A stretch of DNA of 37,379 nucleotides from Endozoicomonas sp. (ex Botrylloides leachii) (GTDB taxonomy: Bacteria > Pseudomonadota > Gammaproteobacteria > Pseudomonadales > Endozoicomonadaceae). Under the pieces are notes generated by a model. The model ran no database searches, was not told where the DNA came from, and saw nothing but the letters and a program-made list of their open reading frames with translations. The position numbers were made by a program, and so were the translations under genes. The stretch covers positions 2,735 to 40,113 of the forward strand of contig JAQYUY010000105.1 of NCBI GenBank assembly GCA_028728195.1. Reading direction: 5' to 3'. How positions within the stretch are numbered: the stretch's first letter is position 1; each line of letters starts with the position of its first letter. Below, piece after piece: positions 8,401 to 16,805 of this stretch.

Positions 8401-10226
8401 TGCATATTTTTATTGATCCGAACCCAGCGCTTCTTGACAGCTATCATGAGCGTCAGCGCCTTTTTGAGCAACCCCGTTCTAGTTGGCAAGACTATGACGC
8501 CTCGCTGATATCAAAAGGAGGTGGTATCTTTTTACGAAGCGCAAAGTCTATACCAATCTCCCCTGAAATGAAAAAATGCTTTGATATTAGAGCAAATCGC
8601 TTAACGCCTAACGAGCTTATTCGCTCCTTGCTAAGAGCACCAGTAGATCTGATTTGGAATGGCGGCATTGGCACCTATATTAAGGCAGTAAATGAAAGTC
8701 ACTCGGATGTTGGTGATAAGGCTAATGATTTATTACGAATTAACGGCTGTGAATTACGAGCTAAAGCAATAGGAGAGGGCGGTAATCTTGGACTGACGCA
8801 ATTGGGACGTGTGGAATATGCTTTGCACGGCGGTGCAATGAACACAGACTTTATTGATAACTCAGGCGGTGTTGATTGTTCAGATCATGAAGTGAATATA
8901 AAAATTTTGTTAAATGATGTAGTTGCTAATGGTGATATGACCGTTAAACAACGAAATATGCTTTTAGAAGCCATGACGGAAGATGTTGCTAAGCTGGTAC
9001 TTATAAATAACTACCGGCAGACACAAGCGATATCTCTTGCCCAAAAAGAAATTCGTAAGAAAATGGAAGAATACCGACGTTTTATCGAGCACCTTGAAGG
9101 ACAAGGAAATCTGGATCGGGCGATTGAGTTCTTACCTGATAATGAAGCATTGGAGAAACGGATACTTGCAGGTCAAACGTTAACTCGCCCAGAACTGTCG
9201 TTGTTAATTTCTTATAGTAAAGCAGATTTAAAGGAAACATTGATTAAGTCAGACTTAATGGATGACCATTATCTAATACAAGAGCTAAATACAGCCTTTC
9301 CTAAAATACTCGTGAGCCGGTTCAGCGCTCAGATTAGTAACCACCGCTTGCGCAGTGAGATTATCTCTACCCAGATTGCTAATCGTCTGATTGACATGAT
9401 GGGCATTACTTATGTGCATCGGATACAACAAACCACTGGCGGTAGCGCAGCAGAAATAGCTAGGGCATTTCTGATCAGCCGTGACGTATTCTATATTGAG
9501 CGCTATTGGGAGCAAGTAGAAGCCTTAGACAATAAAGTGCCTAGTGAACTTCAAGCACAAATGATGGGTTCACTCATTAAGTTGGCAAGGCGAGCAAGCC
9601 GCTGGTTTCTACGGGTTAAACGTCAGGACTTGGTAACAGCAGAATGCGTCTCTCATTATTGTCCGCGTGTTCAAAGTTTTATTGCCTATTTTGCTGATTA
9701 CCTTGGCGATCATGAAAAGCAAGTGCTATTAGATAAGATGGAAAAGCTAGTGGTGAATCATGTTCCAGAAGAGCTGGCTACTATCGTTGCAGGTCATCGT
9801 TTTTTGTTGAGTGCTTTGCCTGTAATTCAGGCATCAGATCAAACAGGACAACCTTTAGAGAAAGTAGCTAGGACTTATTTTGCAATTGGGCAACGCTTAG
9901 AGCTGGAGTGGTATAATGGTGAATTGGCAACATTTGAATCTCATAATCATTGGCAATCATTGGCAACGGATAGCGTACGAGATGAACTAACCTGGCAACA
10001 GAGAGAATTGACAGTGGCTTTGCTGAGTATGCCCGAATCGGATGGCAGCTCGGATAAACAATTAGATCAATGGATAATGCAACACCATGCGCTGGTAGCT
10101 CGCTGGCAAGATATGCTAAATGAGATACGTACGGCAAATAAACCTGATCTAGCCATGTTTACCGTGGCTAATAGGGAATTATTGGACTTGGTTCAATCTA
10201 CAACACATTCCATCCAAGGACTATAG
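5403..10226 (+). CDS. gdhB: NAD-specific glutamate dehydrogenase, large (GDH-180) type
   Basis: About 1607 residues, the usual length of the 180-kDa class. It converts glutamate to 2-oxoglutarate and ammonium with NAD+, a catabolic role in the cytoplasm. The long N-terminal half carries ACT-like regulatory regions. The catalytic part begins near residue 790 with GGKVARGGLRWSDR and the KAQQVKNALIVPAGAKGGF segment holding active-site lysines, followed by the nucleotide-binding IGIGDMAGDVFGNGML and by WNGGIGTYIKA. ATG 5403 has GGAGA seven bases upstream and is preferred. An in-frame TTG at 5376 with AAGGGAGA upstream is a credible alternative adding nine residues. The gene is monocistronic and converges on the tetR gene. 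The family is often allosterically regulated. Confidence 0.96.
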   Translation: MGHLETSERQEALDRLLNELSQQSIPEYFNDLKNFVFRFYAMDTRQDLLGGERRELLGSTLSFWQFMEHHDLSQPKIEVFNPTHSLHGWHSTHSVIRILHRDMPFLVDSVRMKLNEHGSAVHLIRNGTVLCQRNTAHKRIVMNDQKSCIREAFIYVEIDRIEEDTELTKLQQQLSGVLTDVVSVVEDFQEIKSKVSNLMEAMEQTDNSEVHDFLAWLLSDHFTFIGFEELKVIERGDKRRLVRPSDSRLGLLRSMHQGGLSQEQLDPFADRDFFHNKKILSFSKAAVRSSVHRPAYPDFISVRQFDMQGQVISESRIVGLYTSPVYRHSPQKIPFIKHKVSSIIKRANLEPGSHHGKDLSQILEIFPRDELFQMEENQLYETVMAILRIQERKQVKIFIRQDSVGPFCSVLVFVPKDIYSTNLRTRIEEILCRRLQAVDSEFTTYFSESLLARVHFTLKLRGRIAYNRESITEEIAQAALTWEDNFSEVALEFYGEAKGNRLVATYAEGFSAGYRETFSPQSAVEDLRHFEAINKQMPISMGFYRSLENEPDQIHFKLYHFVKPLPLADQIPIIENLGLRVLGEYPYVIHKNTGEVIWIHDFLLSLGDNKDVDIQKVAPVFREAFEKIWFGKAENDRFNRLVLSAGMSWREVTILRTCARYLKQIRIGFSQGYIADTLCNNITITKMLVVLFDIRFNPKHPFSKGERLERQQQLQKSILEALDDVSVLSEDYILRKMQSFILASLRTNFYQQSDTKDFKAYISIKLSPREIEGIPKPAPLYEIFVYSPRFEGVHLRGGKVARGGLRWSDRIEDYRTEVLGLVKAQQVKNALIVPAGAKGGFAPKQLPMSSNREVFQEEGEACYKSFIRGLLDVTDNLVEGEVIHPNQMVHYDDDDFYLVVAADKGTATFSDIANQIADEYHFWLGDAFASGGSEGYDHKKMGITAKGAWVSVQRHFREKDIDVQTDTISVIGIGDMAGDVFGNGMLSSKSIAMVAAFNHMHIFIDPNPALLDSYHERQRLFEQPRSSWQDYDASLISKGGGIFLRSAKSIPISPEMKKCFDIRANRLTPNELIRSLLRAPVDLIWNGGIGTYIKAVNESHSDVGDKANDLLRINGCELRAKAIGEGGNLGLTQLGRVEYALHGGAMNTDFIDNSGGVDCSDHEVNIKILLNDVVANGDMTVKQRNMLLEAMTEDVAKLVLINNYRQTQAISLAQKEIRKKMEEYRRFIEHLEGQGNLDRAIEFLPDNEALEKRILAGQTLTRPELSLLISYSKADLKETLIKSDLMDDHYLIQELNTAFPKILVSRFSAQISNHRLRSEIISTQIANRLIDMMGITYVHRIQQTTGGSAAEIARAFLISRDVFYIERYWEQVEALDNKVPSELQAQMMGSLIKLARRASRWFLRVKRQDLVTAECVSHYCPRVQSFIAYFADYLGDHEKQVLLDKMEKLVVNHVPEELATIVAGHRFLLSALPVIQASDQTGQPLEKVARTYFAIGQRLELEWYNGELATFESHNHWQSLATDSVRDELTWQQRELTVALLSMPESDGSSDKQLDQWIMQHHALVARWQDMLNEIRTANKPDLAMFTVANRELLDLVQSTTHSIQGL

Positions 10227-10279
10227 TAAGTAGCCCTATATTTATCCGTATGGTGTGCTTATTTAAACAAGAGAATAAG

Positions 10280-10876
10280 TTATTGGCTCTTCGGTTGTAA
10301 CAGGGTTTTAAGACTGCGATTCACAATCGCATCCAGTTGCTGTTGATTAGGCCGAGCTTTTGCCAGCAATTGGAGGCTCAAATAAAGGTGTAACAGCTCT
10401 TCGGCAAGTTCGTCTAAGGGGGCTTGAACCCTGATCAGCTCATTCTTTAGGGCTCGTGCTAGTTGCCTCTTAAAACCAGACAGGATACTGCCTAAACCAT
10501 TGTTGATAAGTTCGGCAGCGAGTGGTGGTAAATGACAAAGGTCTGAGCAAGTGCTGGCAAGGAAACAGCAGTTACGATATATATTTTCCTGACTATTCCG
10601 GTAACCGGATGTGATGAATCGTCTTAGCCCTGTTATAGGATCACCTGAAGACAGGTTTTTATTAATGCGCATATGAAGATGGCTGTCAATATAGTGCTGC
10701 AAAACAGCTAAAAATAATTGTTCTTTATTGGTGAAGTGATAATAAATACTCCCTGGATTGAGACCCGTCGTATTTTCTAGCTGGCGTAGAGAGGCAGCAG
10801 AAAACCCTCTTAGCCAAAATAAGCTAAGAGCACTTTCTAGGACGTTAGAACGGGCGAAAGAGGTTGATCTTCCCAT
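10280..10876 (-). CDS. TetR/AcrR family transcriptional regulator
   Basis: 198 residues. The N-terminal helix-turn-helix is typical of TetR: ESALSLFWLRGFSAASLRQL, then GLNPGSIYYHFTNKEQLF (about residues 13-60). The C-terminal ligand-binding part is helical and unassigned. A cysteine pair (CCFLASTCSDLC, around residues 102-113) could be redox- or ligand-relevant, but this is only a guess. TetR proteins usually repress a neighbouring or divergent gene; here the upstream neighbour (TDT transporter) is on the same strand 386 bases away, so the target is not obvious. A weak hairpin at 10258-10279 separates it from the convergent gdhB. Confidence 0.9.
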   Translation of the reverse strand: MGRSTSFARSNVLESALSLFWLRGFSAASLRQLENTTGLNPGSIYYHFTNKEQLFLAVLQHYIDSHLHMRINKNLSSGDPITGLRRFITSGYRNSQENIYRNCCFLASTCSDLCHLPPLAAELINNGLGSILSGFKRQLARALKNELIRVQAPLDELAEELLHLYLSLQLLAKARPNQQQLDAIVNRSLKTLLQPKSQ

Positions 10877-11262
10877 AACAGTTACAGCGTTATCTTAAAA
10901 AAATGGAACCTGTGTTTTTGCCGACACAAGCTGATTGGTTTTGTGAACAATTTGACACACATCGTACATGCCTATTACGCTATTGCATCCCATATCATCA
11001 ATTTTTGATATTCATAGGCAGTCATACCGATTGTTAGCATGGTTGCCTGTGCATAATTTTGTAACCGGCATTTAATAAAATAGATGGTTTACCAGAAAAT
11101 GCAGCGAAATTTGGATTAGGCCGTTATATTGTGATAACGCTTAGATAAAGAAGTATATCTCTACCTTATTGGTCTTTTCTCTAAGCACTACTGGTATCTG
11201 CATATAAGAGAGGTAGCTTATAAAGCTGTTTTTCATTTTTCTAGGATTTAACACATTAAAAA
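10877..11262. other. gene-free region upstream of tetR
   Basis: 386 bases without a supported gene, holding the tetR promoter and the 3' flank of the TDT transporter. At 11253-11269 ACATTAA-AAA-TTAATGT is followed on the plus strand by a T run, but the stem is all A/T and overlaps the transporter's stop, so terminator function is doubtful. Nothing else was recognised. Confidence 0.6.
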
Positions 11263-12267
11263 TTAATGTTTTTTCCTAAATAACGGCTTTAACAAATAGA
11301 AAAAAAAATAATGCAGTGCAACATAAACAACCATTACCGTAGCAACGACCAATTCAATATGGCTAAGGTGCTTCACCAGTTCAGCTAGCCAGAGATGCTG
11401 TTCAGTTTGTAGCCAAATAGTTAATTTAATAAGGGCTGTTGCACCAATCACCATTGGGAACGTAAAGGCAGCATAGCCCGGTGAGAATGGCAATCTTAGC
11501 AAGCGCAAAAAAGCGAGATAAACCAAGAACGTCATAAAAATAGCTATCTGTGCCAAAATGAGAATCAATAATGGATTGGGATACTTTGATATAGTCAAAT
11601 AACCCGCAAGGGACAGACTTGCCGGTGCAGCCATAATGGCAAATGTTGGCAGGGCGGTCACCGGTAGAACATCCCTGAAAATTAAGCGATAGAGCATAGC
11701 TGGTAACTTTATGAAATAGCATGTCAGACCAAATATAAAAAGACTATACGCCCACTGGTCGTGCCCCATACCTTGACTAGTTACAGTCGCAACAATAATA
11801 CCAACAGAAGGAATAAACCAACTAGGCACCATATGCTCAAGCTGAAACTCACGAGCACGGTAGTATGCAAAAATCATAAAAAGAATAATATGGCAAATGG
11901 TCGCTGCTAACCAAAGTACCTTGGCAAACTCACCCAGCCAAGGCAGCAATGACGATGAAATCACCATGGTTGCCATCATGCTGGCTGGCATTACACTACC
12001 TATTACGGGATGTGTAAGCTCTTTCTTTATCAGCTGCGGATGGAATAAAAATTTTAAAATAATTTTTAAAATTAGCACCGTAGCTGTTAAAGCTGTGATA
12101 AGTTCCAGGGGTGTTGCTAATGCTGGTATTACCTGAGCCCAAGCTGCGCCAAGGCCCGCAATGCTCAAAGCCAAGCCACCCAGTGGCGTAGGGACCTGTT
12201 CCAATAGGCCAATGAAGCCCGTAGGTTTTTTATGATTATTGGTACTCATTTGTTGTATTGATGCCAT
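11263..12267 (-). CDS. TDT/SLAC1-family transporter (TehA/C4-dicarboxylate type)
   Basis: 334 residues, very hydrophobic, with about ten membrane segments. The N-terminal motif with VPTPLGGLALSIAGLGAAWA matches the tellurite-resistance/dicarboxylate transporter (TDT) family, the fold of TehA and the plant anion channel SLAC1. Members move anions or dicarboxylic acids across the inner membrane; the substrate here cannot be read from sequence. ATG 12267 is chosen because AGGA lies nine bases upstream; an in-frame TTG at 12288 would add seven residues and has no better site. It is followed after a long gap by a TetR gene on the same strand, which might control it, though the spacing does not suggest one operon. 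Confidence 0.85.
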   Translation of the reverse strand: MASIQQMSTNNHKKPTGFIGLLEQVPTPLGGLALSIAGLGAAWAQVIPALATPLELITALTATVLILKIILKFLFHPQLIKKELTHPVIGSVMPASMMATMVISSSLLPWLGEFAKVLWLAATICHIILFMIFAYYRAREFQLEHMVPSWFIPSVGIIVATVTSQGMGHDQWAYSLFIFGLTCYFIKLPAMLYRLIFRDVLPVTALPTFAIMAAPASLSLAGYLTISKYPNPLLILILAQIAIFMTFLVYLAFLRLLRLPFSPGYAAFTFPMVIGATALIKLTIWLQTEQHLWLAELVKHLSHIELVVATVMVVYVALHYFFFYLLKPLFRKKH

Positions 12268-12621
12268 ATAGCTTTTTCCTGAGTTCAAAATAATAAATGA
12301 CTAATCTCGACGACTCAGATTGTATCGTAGATACCCTAGTGCACTGTAGAATAAGATGTTTAGAATGTACCTGCCAGATAAATGCATGCATTAAGGTTCA
12401 GCTGGGTTGGATCATCGAGACTTCTTGGCAACGGTTATGCAATAGGTGGCTCCTTGCAACAAAATTGCTTGAGCCATACAAACCCACTAAGAATAAAAGA
12501 AGAGCATATATGTGTTTTTAAGCATCTTAGAGTAGTTTCAATCTATGCCTCAAAAAGGCTAAAAAACACCTATTAAACAATAGATCAAAAAAATCAAATC
12601 TAAGCTAGATTACTACCTCTT
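12268..12621. other. gene-free region between TDT transporter and yejA-like gene
   Basis: About 350 bases holding the promoter side of the TDT gene and the 3' flank of the yejA-like gene. Short plus-strand open frames here have no recognisable features and are not called. The only structure seen is the terminator-like hairpin at 12587-12611. Confidence 0.6.
12587..12611 (-). terminator. weak rho-independent terminator after yejA-like gene
   Basis: On the minus strand AATCTA and TAGATT (12597-12611) form a 6-bp stem with a 3-base loop, followed by TGA and then seven T bases (plus-strand A run 12587-12593). It lies 11 bases past the stop of the solute-binding protein gene. The stem is short and A/T-rich, so strength is doubtful. 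Confidence 0.45.
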
Positions 12622-14559
12622 CTAGGGTGAAGTGACAGGTAATTTTTTTTGCCACCAGGTGCTAAAAGGTGTAGCAAATTGAGGTGTTTTTTCAGGCCAC
12701 CCAAAGATATTTTTGTAAGCCACTCGTATTGTCTTCGTATACCACTTAGGTACACCATAATGCTTCCATAATAGTATGCGATCAAGACTATGAACCAGCG
12801 CTTGTAGTTCCTTTAATGTTTTTGCTTTTGGTATGGCTTCAACAATGCTATCAATAGCTGGATGATTGATACCTGCAAGGTTTTGGCTGCCAGGTATAGA
12901 TGCTTGGCTAGAATGGAAATAACGATAAACCTCCTGATCAGGGGCCAGTGTCTGGGGCAAAATGTACTCAATAACGTCAAAGTCATGGTTCCTTACACGT
13001 TGGATATATTGGCTTATATCAATACGCCGTAAATTCATTTCAATACCAATAAGCTCAAGATTTTTCTTCCATGGCAGCACATAGCGGTGTACGGCATGGT
13101 TTTTTTCAAGAAACTCAAAGGAGAAAGGAGTATTACTTTCAATATGAATCAGCCGCTTATTACGATGCTGCCAGCCAGCCTTGTTGAGTAAGCTTATAGC
13201 TTGTTGCATTTGTGCCCGAACAGAACCACTGCCATCAGTTTCTGATACTGTAAAAGGGGTTGTAAACAATGCTACTGGTAGCTTGTTGCGCCAAGGGGAT
13301 AAAACCTTAAGCTCACTGAGATCAGGTAAATCTTGCGCGGCCATTATTGAGTTAGGAAAGTAGCTTGATGAACGATTATAGCTATTGTGAAAAATAACAT
13401 GGTTAGTCCATTGGAAATCCATCATCAAACTTAATGCTCTGCGAACAAGCTCATCTTTAAACAACGCTCTGCGGGTATTGAAAAAAAAGAAACTACTGCC
13501 GTATGCCATTTGATGGGGGATTTCTTTCTTTTTTATATGGCCGGATTTAATGGCAGAAAAATCGTAGGCAGTGGCCCAATTTTTTGCAATGATTTCAAGA
13601 TGAATATCATGACCGCCTGCTTTAAACGCTTCGAACGCAGCATGAAGGTCTCGATAAAAATAAATTGTGACTTGATCGAAATTATAACGCCCTTTGTTTA
13701 CAGCTAGGTCTTTTCCCCAATAGTCTTTTACTCGGGTAAAGGTAATGGATTGACCTTGTTTAACATCGGTTACCTGATAAGGACCACTGTTAAGAGGAGG
13801 GGTAAAGGTAGTTTTTTCTATGGCTTTATTTTGCCAATAATGCTGAGGCAATACAGGCAACTCAGCCGCTCGAAGTAATTGACCACGATGACCTGGCTCT
13901 TTGAAGGTAAACTTTATTCGATGAGAATTCAATTTTTCCACTGCAGCAATAGGTTCCAATTGCATTTTGTAGCGAGGGTGGCCTTTTTTTCTGAGCTCGT
14001 TAAAAGAAAAAACCACATCATCTGCTGTAATAGGATGATGGTCATGAAAGCGAGCTTCTGGCCTGAGATTAAAGATAACCCATTGATTATTATCAGGATA
14101 TTCAGCAGATTGAGCGATTAATCCATAGGCTGCACTGATTTCATCTCCAGAAGGACTATAGTTACCTGACCCTACCATTAATGGTTCATTAAACTCTGTG
14201 AACCCATACTTCATAAAGTTAAAGGTTGGCGACTGGGCTGGGGTAACTCCTGATATGCCATATGGGTTCATGGAATCAAATGTACCCTGAGCAAATAAGC
14301 GAATAGACCCGCCTTTTGGAGCATCAGGGTTTACATAGTCAAAATGCTTAAAATCTGGTGGATATTTCAGATGATCAAAGCGAGAGATACCATGGGATTT
14401 ATGTACATTTTCAGCACCATAAGTGTCTTCAGTGAGTATTAGCATTCCCGCTAGCACAGACCAAAGTAGTGAAGTCAATTTAAATAAAGCAAGCTTATTT
14501 TTAGTAAAATAGCTCTCTTTTAACCGATTAAGTCGTAGAGAGTAAGTGCTATTGTCCAC
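12622..14559 (-). CDS. YejA-like peptide ABC transporter substrate-binding protein (family 5)
   Basis: 645 residues with an N-terminal signal sequence (hydrophobic core about 26-44, likely cleaved after a TYGA stretch), so periplasmic. The mature protein is an SBP_bac_5 domain of the YejA/microcin-C-peptide subgroup: FDHLKYPPDFKHFDYVNPDA near the start, then RLFAQGTFDSMNPYG and FNLRPEARFHDHHPITADDV. It should deliver oligopeptides to a YejBEF-type permease. No permease or ATPase gene is adjacent, so it is an orphan binding protein; the plus-strand gene at 18613 is a paralogue. The start is GTG with GGAT about nine bases upstream; the next in-frame ATG is inside the signal sequence. Confidence 0.92.
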   Translation of the reverse strand: MDNSTYSLRLNRLKESYFTKNKLALFKLTSLLWSVLAGMLILTEDTYGAENVHKSHGISRFDHLKYPPDFKHFDYVNPDAPKGGSIRLFAQGTFDSMNPYGISGVTPAQSPTFNFMKYGFTEFNEPLMVGSGNYSPSGDEISAAYGLIAQSAEYPDNNQWVIFNLRPEARFHDHHPITADDVVFSFNELRKKGHPRYKMQLEPIAAVEKLNSHRIKFTFKEPGHRGQLLRAAELPVLPQHYWQNKAIEKTTFTPPLNSGPYQVTDVKQGQSITFTRVKDYWGKDLAVNKGRYNFDQVTIYFYRDLHAAFEAFKAGGHDIHLEIIAKNWATAYDFSAIKSGHIKKKEIPHQMAYGSSFFFFNTRRALFKDELVRRALSLMMDFQWTNHVIFHNSYNRSSSYFPNSIMAAQDLPDLSELKVLSPWRNKLPVALFTTPFTVSETDGSGSVRAQMQQAISLLNKAGWQHRNKRLIHIESNTPFSFEFLEKNHAVHRYVLPWKKNLELIGIEMNLRRIDISQYIQRVRNHDFDVIEYILPQTLAPDQEVYRYFHSSQASIPGSQNLAGINHPAIDSIVEAIPKAKTLKELQALVHSLDRILLWKHYGVPKWYTKTIRVAYKNIFGWPEKTPQFATPFSTWWQKKLPVTSP

Positions 14560-14953
14560 TTGATTGGATCCAGTTTTGTTTATACTTACTGCGATAGTTT
14601 AGATAAAAACCCTGCATTTGCCTTAAGGGTTAACCTTTGCTAGTCTCATAATCAACTTCTGTGATAGCGCCATGTTTAGTAGCTATTGTTATCGGGGGCA
14701 GACTTGATTATGCATAGATTCTATCTAGACAATTGTGAACGTTGTCTATGGCAGAAAAATGTATATAATAAGCTTGCTTGAAAGTATGTTTTTATTTATG
14801 CAAAACCGTTTCGATGTTCCACTGTAGTGCCTCGTTCTGTTCTTCATAAGTCATAGCAACACTTTTAGCTCACTGTCCTTATAATATATCTTTTAACTTA
14901 CTATCCTTATAATATATAAGGCTTGAAATAACTTTTGATTAGCAGGAATAGAC
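14560..14953. other. divergent region between yejA-like gene and csp
   Basis: 394 bases without a supported gene, upstream of both flanking genes. It holds the promoter of the GTG-started binding-protein gene and the leader of the cold-shock gene, with two near-identical 18-base copies at 14872-14917. Cold-shock leaders are often long and structured, which would account for part of the length. Nothing else was recognised. Confidence 0.6.
14872..14917 (+). promoter_or_regulatory. tandem 18-bp direct repeat with TATAAT, csp leader
   Basis: Two copies of an 18-base sequence (14872-14889 and 14900-14917), 28 bases apart start to start, differ at one position. Each holds TATAAT (14880-14885 and 14908-14913), a perfect -10 box, so they may be two tandem promoters for the cold-shock gene. 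No good -35 box lies 16-18 bases upstream of either. Confidence 0.45.
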
Positions 14954-15160
14954 ATGTCTACTGTTACCGGTACCGTTAAGTGGTTCAGCGACGAGAAAGG
15001 TTTTGGATTTATCGCTCAAGAAAATGGCCCTGATGTATTTGCCCATTTCCGTCAAATTAAATCTGAGGGTTTCCGTACCCTGACTGAAGGCCAGCGTGTT
15101 GAGTTTACGATTACTCAAGGGCAAAAAGGGCCTCAGGCTGAAAATATTATTCCTTTGTAA
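14954..15160 (+). CDS. cold-shock domain protein, CspA family
   Basis: 68 residues, one OB-fold cold-shock domain. The RNA-binding motifs are clear: [15 protein letters not shown] (RNP1 is KGFGFI) and DVFAHFRQI (RNP2, usually VFVHF). CspA-family proteins bind single-stranded RNA or DNA and act as RNA chaperones or anti-terminators in the cytoplasm. The start ATG has AGGA seven bases upstream. RNP2 has alanine and R-Q-I where the family usually has V-H-F-S-A-I, a mild variation. The copy cannot be matched to a specific CspA paralogue from one window. A 7-bp hairpin (15176-15202) follows the stop. Confidence 0.95.
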   Translation: MSTVTGTVKWFSDEKGFGFIAQENGPDVFAHFRQIKSEGFRTLTEGQRVEFTITQGQKGPQAENIIPL

Positions 15161-15243
15161 GATTTTCCTCAAAACGCTATTTTTAGCTGCTCACTAAATA
15201 GCATCATACTATGATTCCCCATTGTTTCTAAAGATGGGGAGCC

Positions 15244-15277
15244 ATAAAAAAGGCAAGCAGTAAACTAGTCTTGCCTT
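15244..15277 (-). terminator. rho-independent terminator of tag
   Basis: On the minus strand AAGGCAAG and CTTGCCTT (plus-strand 15250-15257 and 15270-15277) form an 8-bp stem with a 12-base loop, followed by a run of T bases ending near 15246. It lies about 80 bases past the tag stop. It also sits 3' of the convergent csp gene, but the plus-strand side lacks a T run. Confidence 0.75.
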
Positions 15278-15357
15278 ATTAGGCATTAAACTCTGAGCAG
15301 TGAATTTCCCTAGCAGCCTCGTGATAATTGGCTAGATTGGCTAGCTGAGTCATTTTG

Positions 15358-15942
15358 TTATATAGATATACTTGTCTTGCATTTCTCACTAACGCAAAAA
15401 CACTGCGAAATATGGTCGTTAACTAGCCCCATAGCCTGCATATAGGCATAACAAGTGATACTCCCAAAAAAAGAGCAGCCTGCCTTTTTTAGAGCTTTGC
15501 TAAGTTGATCTGATTCTGGTGTGGAGGCTGGAATAGCTGAAAGCGTTTTTGGTTGGCGCATAATCGGGCAACCATCAACAAACTGCCAGAGGAAGTTATG
15601 AAAACCGTTGTGCTGTTCTTGAAGCTTAAGGAAAGCCTGGGCATTTTTTATAGCGCTTTTTATTTTAAGGTGGTTTCGAATAATAGCTGGGTTTTTCATT
15701 AATCGCTCAATATCATTAGCATTAAACCGAGCCACTTTTTCAGCATCAAACTGACAAAAGGCTTTTCGGTAGCCTTCTCTTTTTTTTAAGATTATCAACC
15801 AACTAAGACCTGCTTGAGCTCCTTCGAGAAGAAGAAATTCAAATAGCTTATGGTCATCATGGCAAGGTCGACCCCATTCGTCATCATGATAGCTAATATA
15901 CAAAGGGTCACTTAAACACCAAGAACAACGTTGCTTCATCAT
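15358..15942 (-). CDS. tag: DNA-3-methyladenine glycosylase I
   Basis: 194 residues, the usual Tag length. It removes 3-methyladenine from alkylated DNA as the first step of base-excision repair. The zinc-binding residues of the family are present: a cysteine near the N-terminus (QRCSWC), a histidine in YHDDEWG, and the C-terminal pair in HISQCFC. The EGAQAGLSWLIILKKREGYR segment is the family's conserved helix-hairpin-helix core. Two adjacent ATG codons (15942 and 15939) are possible starts. It is a single-gene unit ending in the terminator at 15244-15277. Confidence 0.95.
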   Translation of the reverse strand: MMKQRCSWCLSDPLYISYHDDEWGRPCHDDHKLFEFLLLEGAQAGLSWLIILKKREGYRKAFCQFDAEKVARFNANDIERLMKNPAIIRNHLKIKSAIKNAQAFLKLQEQHNGFHNFLWQFVDGCPIMRQPKTLSAIPASTPESDQLSKALKKAGCSFFGSITCYAYMQAMGLVNDHISQCFCVSEKCKTSISI

Positions 15943-16159
15943 GATTTATCGTATTACTCCATCAATAGTGTCATCAGATGATGATGCAGGGTAAGCAGCT
16001 ACTATTCTTAACATAATCGCACTATTGCATAGCTTAAAACCCAAATGCACCCAAAATGCAAGATGTAATATCTTAAAAGGCAATAAGTTACCTTAATGCT
16101 AGCAAAGGCATAAGGTTAAGATTACCATGGCATCTTAAGAAATGTGGAGATTCAAACAA

Positions 16160-16621
16160 ATGAAAATTGCAGACAACAAAGTTGTTCTAATGCATTATAT
16201 CTTGAAAAATAAAGCAGGTGAGCTAATTGATAGCTCTGAAGGTCATGAGCCGCTCGCTTATATACATGGTATTGGCAATATTGTACAAGGTCTAGAAAAA
16301 GCCCTAACAGGCAAGCAGGTAGGCGACAAGGTCGAGGTCAGCGTAGAAGCTGCTGAGGCTTATGGTGAATATGATGAAGAGTTAGTGCAGCCAGTTCCTC
16401 GTGCTGATTTTGAAGGTCACCCGATAGAAACGGGAAGCCAGTTCCATGCTGATACGGCTGTTGGCCCTCGCATTGTCACAGTTACTGCAATTGATGATGA
16501 TCAGATTATTGTTGATGCTAATCACCCACTAGCGGGCGAAGATTTACATTTTAAAGTAGAAATAGTTGATGTGCGCAATGCAACGAAAGATGAGCTAGAG
16601 CATGGACATGTTCATGAATAA
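16160..16621 (+). CDS. slyD: FKBP-type peptidyl-prolyl isomerase, SlyD-like
   Basis: 153 residues from ATG 16160. The sequence opens MKIADNKVVLMHYILKNKAG with GELIDSS and PLAYIHGIGNIVQGLEKAL, a split FKBP domain into which an insert-in-flap chaperone domain is placed, as in SlyD. It catalyses proline isomerisation and assists folding in the cytoplasm. SlyD of enterobacteria has a long His/Cys-rich metal-binding tail; here it is reduced to HGHVHE, as in many SlyD/FkpB-like proteins. The chosen start has GGAG eleven bases upstream; an in-frame ATG at 16142 would add six residues but has no site. The gene converges on ffh, with an inverted-repeat element between them. Confidence 0.92.
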   Translation: MKIADNKVVLMHYILKNKAGELIDSSEGHEPLAYIHGIGNIVQGLEKALTGKQVGDKVEVSVEAAEAYGEYDEELVQPVPRADFEGHPIETGSQFHADTAVGPRIVTVTAIDDDQIIVDANHPLAGEDLHFKVEIVDVRNATKDELEHGHVHE

Positions 16622-16653
16622 GCGATTTATCCCTTAGCTTAATACCAATCCTT

Positions 16654-16789
16654 TTTTCTAACTACCGCAATGAACATGAGCAGCCGGTCTCCAGAATAAG
16701 GTAGAATGGCTAGTAATAGCAGGGCTATTGCGAGGAGTTCCAACGCAGCGCTGCTGTTGGGTGGTCAGCGCAGTAGCGTAGTTAGAAAA
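16654..16789. repeat. 136-bp element with 12-bp perfect terminal inverted repeats
   Basis: TTTTCTAACTAC at 16654-16665 is the exact reverse complement of 16778-16789. One extra base (C 16666) then separates a further GC pair. Inside are a 6-bp hairpin (AATAGC, 3-base loop, GCTATT) and a perfect 10-bp palindrome GCAGCGCTGC at 16745-16754. It fills the gap between the convergent slyD and ffh genes. It could be a small non-autonomous mobile element, a REP-like element or a large bidirectional terminator structure. No clear target duplication is visible. Confidence 0.5.
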
Positions 16790-16805
16790 CACGATAGATA
16801 TAAGA

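Noticed and set aside
12297-12521. Plus-strand small open frame of 74 codons
   Set aside because: No domain, no ribosome site, and composition like noncoding DNA.
16654-16789. Integron attC recombination site
   Set aside because: The ends read TTCTAAC and GTTAGAA, so the outer R and Y of the RYYYAAC/GTTRRRY consensus fail, and no integrase or gene cassettes are present.
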